Assembly: GCA_016716705.1 (NCBI GenBank)
Contig: JADJVF010000034.1
Location: 1-22,494, forward strand
Source: Holophagales bacterium
GTDB lineage: Bacteria > Acidobacteriota > Thermoanaerobaculia > UBA5066
Length of the DNA stretch: 22,494 bases
Direction of reading: 5' to 3'
The position numbers and the translations under genes were made by a program. Below, one piece after another: positions 21,685 to 22,494 of the stretch (its first letter is position 1; every line of letters begins with the position of its first letter). Below the pieces are notes generated by a model, which was not told the origin of the DNA, did no database searches, and worked only from the letters and a program-made list of their open reading frames with translations.

Positions 21685-22494
21685 ACCTTCACCTCGACGG
21701 CCGCGTCGGAGAGCGCCGCCGCGTGCGCGGCGAGGAGCGGATCGACCTCGGCCGCGAGGAATTCCTCGACCTGCTCCGGTGCGCGCCCGACGAAGATGCG
21801 CGGGTCGGCCGCGGCGGCGACCTCCTCGCGCGTCAGGAGGAAAACCGGGTCGGCGGCGATCCGGTCGAGGAGGTCGTTTTCGCCCCCCTCGGCCTTCAGC
21901 CGGTCGCCGGCGGCCTGGGCGTAGACCCGGATCCGCTCGTGCAGCACCTGCCGGTCGCCCCTTCTTCGCGGCGGCCATCAGGACGTTCTCGGTGGCGAGG
22001 AACGGAAGCTCCTCGGCGAGTCTCCGGCGAACGACCGCCGGGTGGACGACGAGGCCCGAGGCGACCGCCTCCCAGAGAACGAGGAGGGCGTCGGCGGCGA
22101 GGAACGACTCGGCCAGGGCGAGGCGCCGGTTCGCGGAGTCGTCGAGCGTCCGCTCGAGCCACTGTGTCGCGTGGGTCCAGCTGCCGTTCTCGGCCGTCGT
22201 CAGGATCCAGCGCGAGAGGGCGTTCATTCGCTCGCACTTCATCGGGTTCCGCATGGCAGGGCATCGCCGACGAGCCGACCTGCTTCGATCCGAACGGCTC
22301 TTCGACCTCCTTCATGTGTTGGAGGAGGCGCAGGTCGTGGGCGAACTTCGAGGCGGAGGCGGAGGCCGAGAAAGAGACGGAGAGGACGAAGAAGGCGTCC
22401 TGCTTGCGCGTGTAGGTCTGACCCGAGATGAGGCGCTTCGGGAAGCCGCCTTCGGCCACCTTCCGGTCGGGGAGGTCGGCCTTTTCGGCGTCTC
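21681..22494 (-). CDS. purB: Adenylosuccinate lyase, 3' part, with two frame breaks
   Basis: PurB acts twice in purine synthesis, releasing fumarate from SAICAR and from adenylosuccinate. The 5' end is outside the window. Three consecutive frames each carry family sequence: GGFPKRLISGQTYTRKQDAF, then SKFAHDLRLLQHMKEVEEPFG and GSSAMP; then RNPMKCERMNALSRWIL, TATQ-like ATQWLERTLDDSANRR and ELPFLATENVLMAAAKKG; then VLHERIRVYAQAAGDRLKAEGG and ENDLLDRIAADPVF, to EVKV. The first break is at about 22247-22255, exactly in the GSSxMPxKxNP signature: seven bases stand where six are expected, and the Lys is lost. The second is at a four-G run near 21963; removing one G gives KKGDRQVLHERI. The rlpA start overlaps the stop. 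Confidence 0.88.

Noticed and set aside
1..22494. tRNA, rRNA, CRISPR arrays, insertion sequences or attachment sites
   Set aside because: Reading both strands showed no cloverleaf-like element, no regularly spaced short repeats, no transposase or integrase motif and no terminal inverted repeats. A covariance-model scan would be needed to be certain about small RNAs.

Overview
This is a GC-rich bacterial window with dense, tightly packed genes. Genes often overlap by 4 bases (GTGA or ATGA), and GTG starts are common. The best guess at origin is an Acidobacteriota lineage of the Thermoanaerobaculia/Holophagae type. The reasons are the secreted protein near 13 kb, whose C-terminal domain I associate with that group, a PATAN/roadblock signalling operon and sigma-54 regulation. 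Myxococcota or another deltaproteobacterial relative cannot be excluded from sequence alone.

Layout. 1-1432 (+): the tail of a class V aminotransferase, overlapping ddl (D-Ala-D-Ala ligase). 1497-4936 (+): a PAS/LOV-like sensor histidine kinase overlapping an NtrC-type sigma-54 activator. A strong hairpin at 4942-4970 separates this pair from the convergent minus-strand operon at 4988-9070. That operon encodes a cytoplasmic group 3 [NiFe] hydrogenase: maturation protease, Cys-rich V4R-like protein, small subunit, large subunit, and a ferredoxin fused to a second Cys-rich V4R-like module. The intergenic region 9071-9437 carries a near-consensus sigma-54 element facing right and a weaker one facing left. 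9438-12846 (+) is a five-gene operon: REC-PATAN regulator, roadblock-like protein, canonical roadblock/LC7 protein, ParA/MinD-like ATPase and another roadblock-like protein. It is the best candidate here for an undescribed system.

12897-14293 (-) encodes a secreted repeat protein with a damaged 5' part. 14577-16454 (+) is an unusual fusion of a cyclic-nucleotide-binding-like domain to aspartate ammonia-lyase. 16544-17677 (+) is a group III phosphofructokinase. 17756-18235 (-) is a small heat-shock protein with a good promoter and a leader that can sequester its own Shine-Dalgarno sequence. 18418-19497 (-) is an Old Yellow Enzyme. 19549-20497 (+) holds a small membrane protein and peptidase E. 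20538-22494 (-) holds trxC, rlpA and the 3' part of purB; trxC has one frame break and purB has two.

How it may fit together (inference): the sensor kinase/NtrC pair could drive the two sigma-54-like promoters at 9.3-9.4 kb, linking hydrogenase expression with the divergent roadblock/ParA operon. Breaks in otherwise well-conserved genes, mostly at short G/C runs, suggest base-level assembly errors rather than gene decay, and this should be kept in mind throughout the window.
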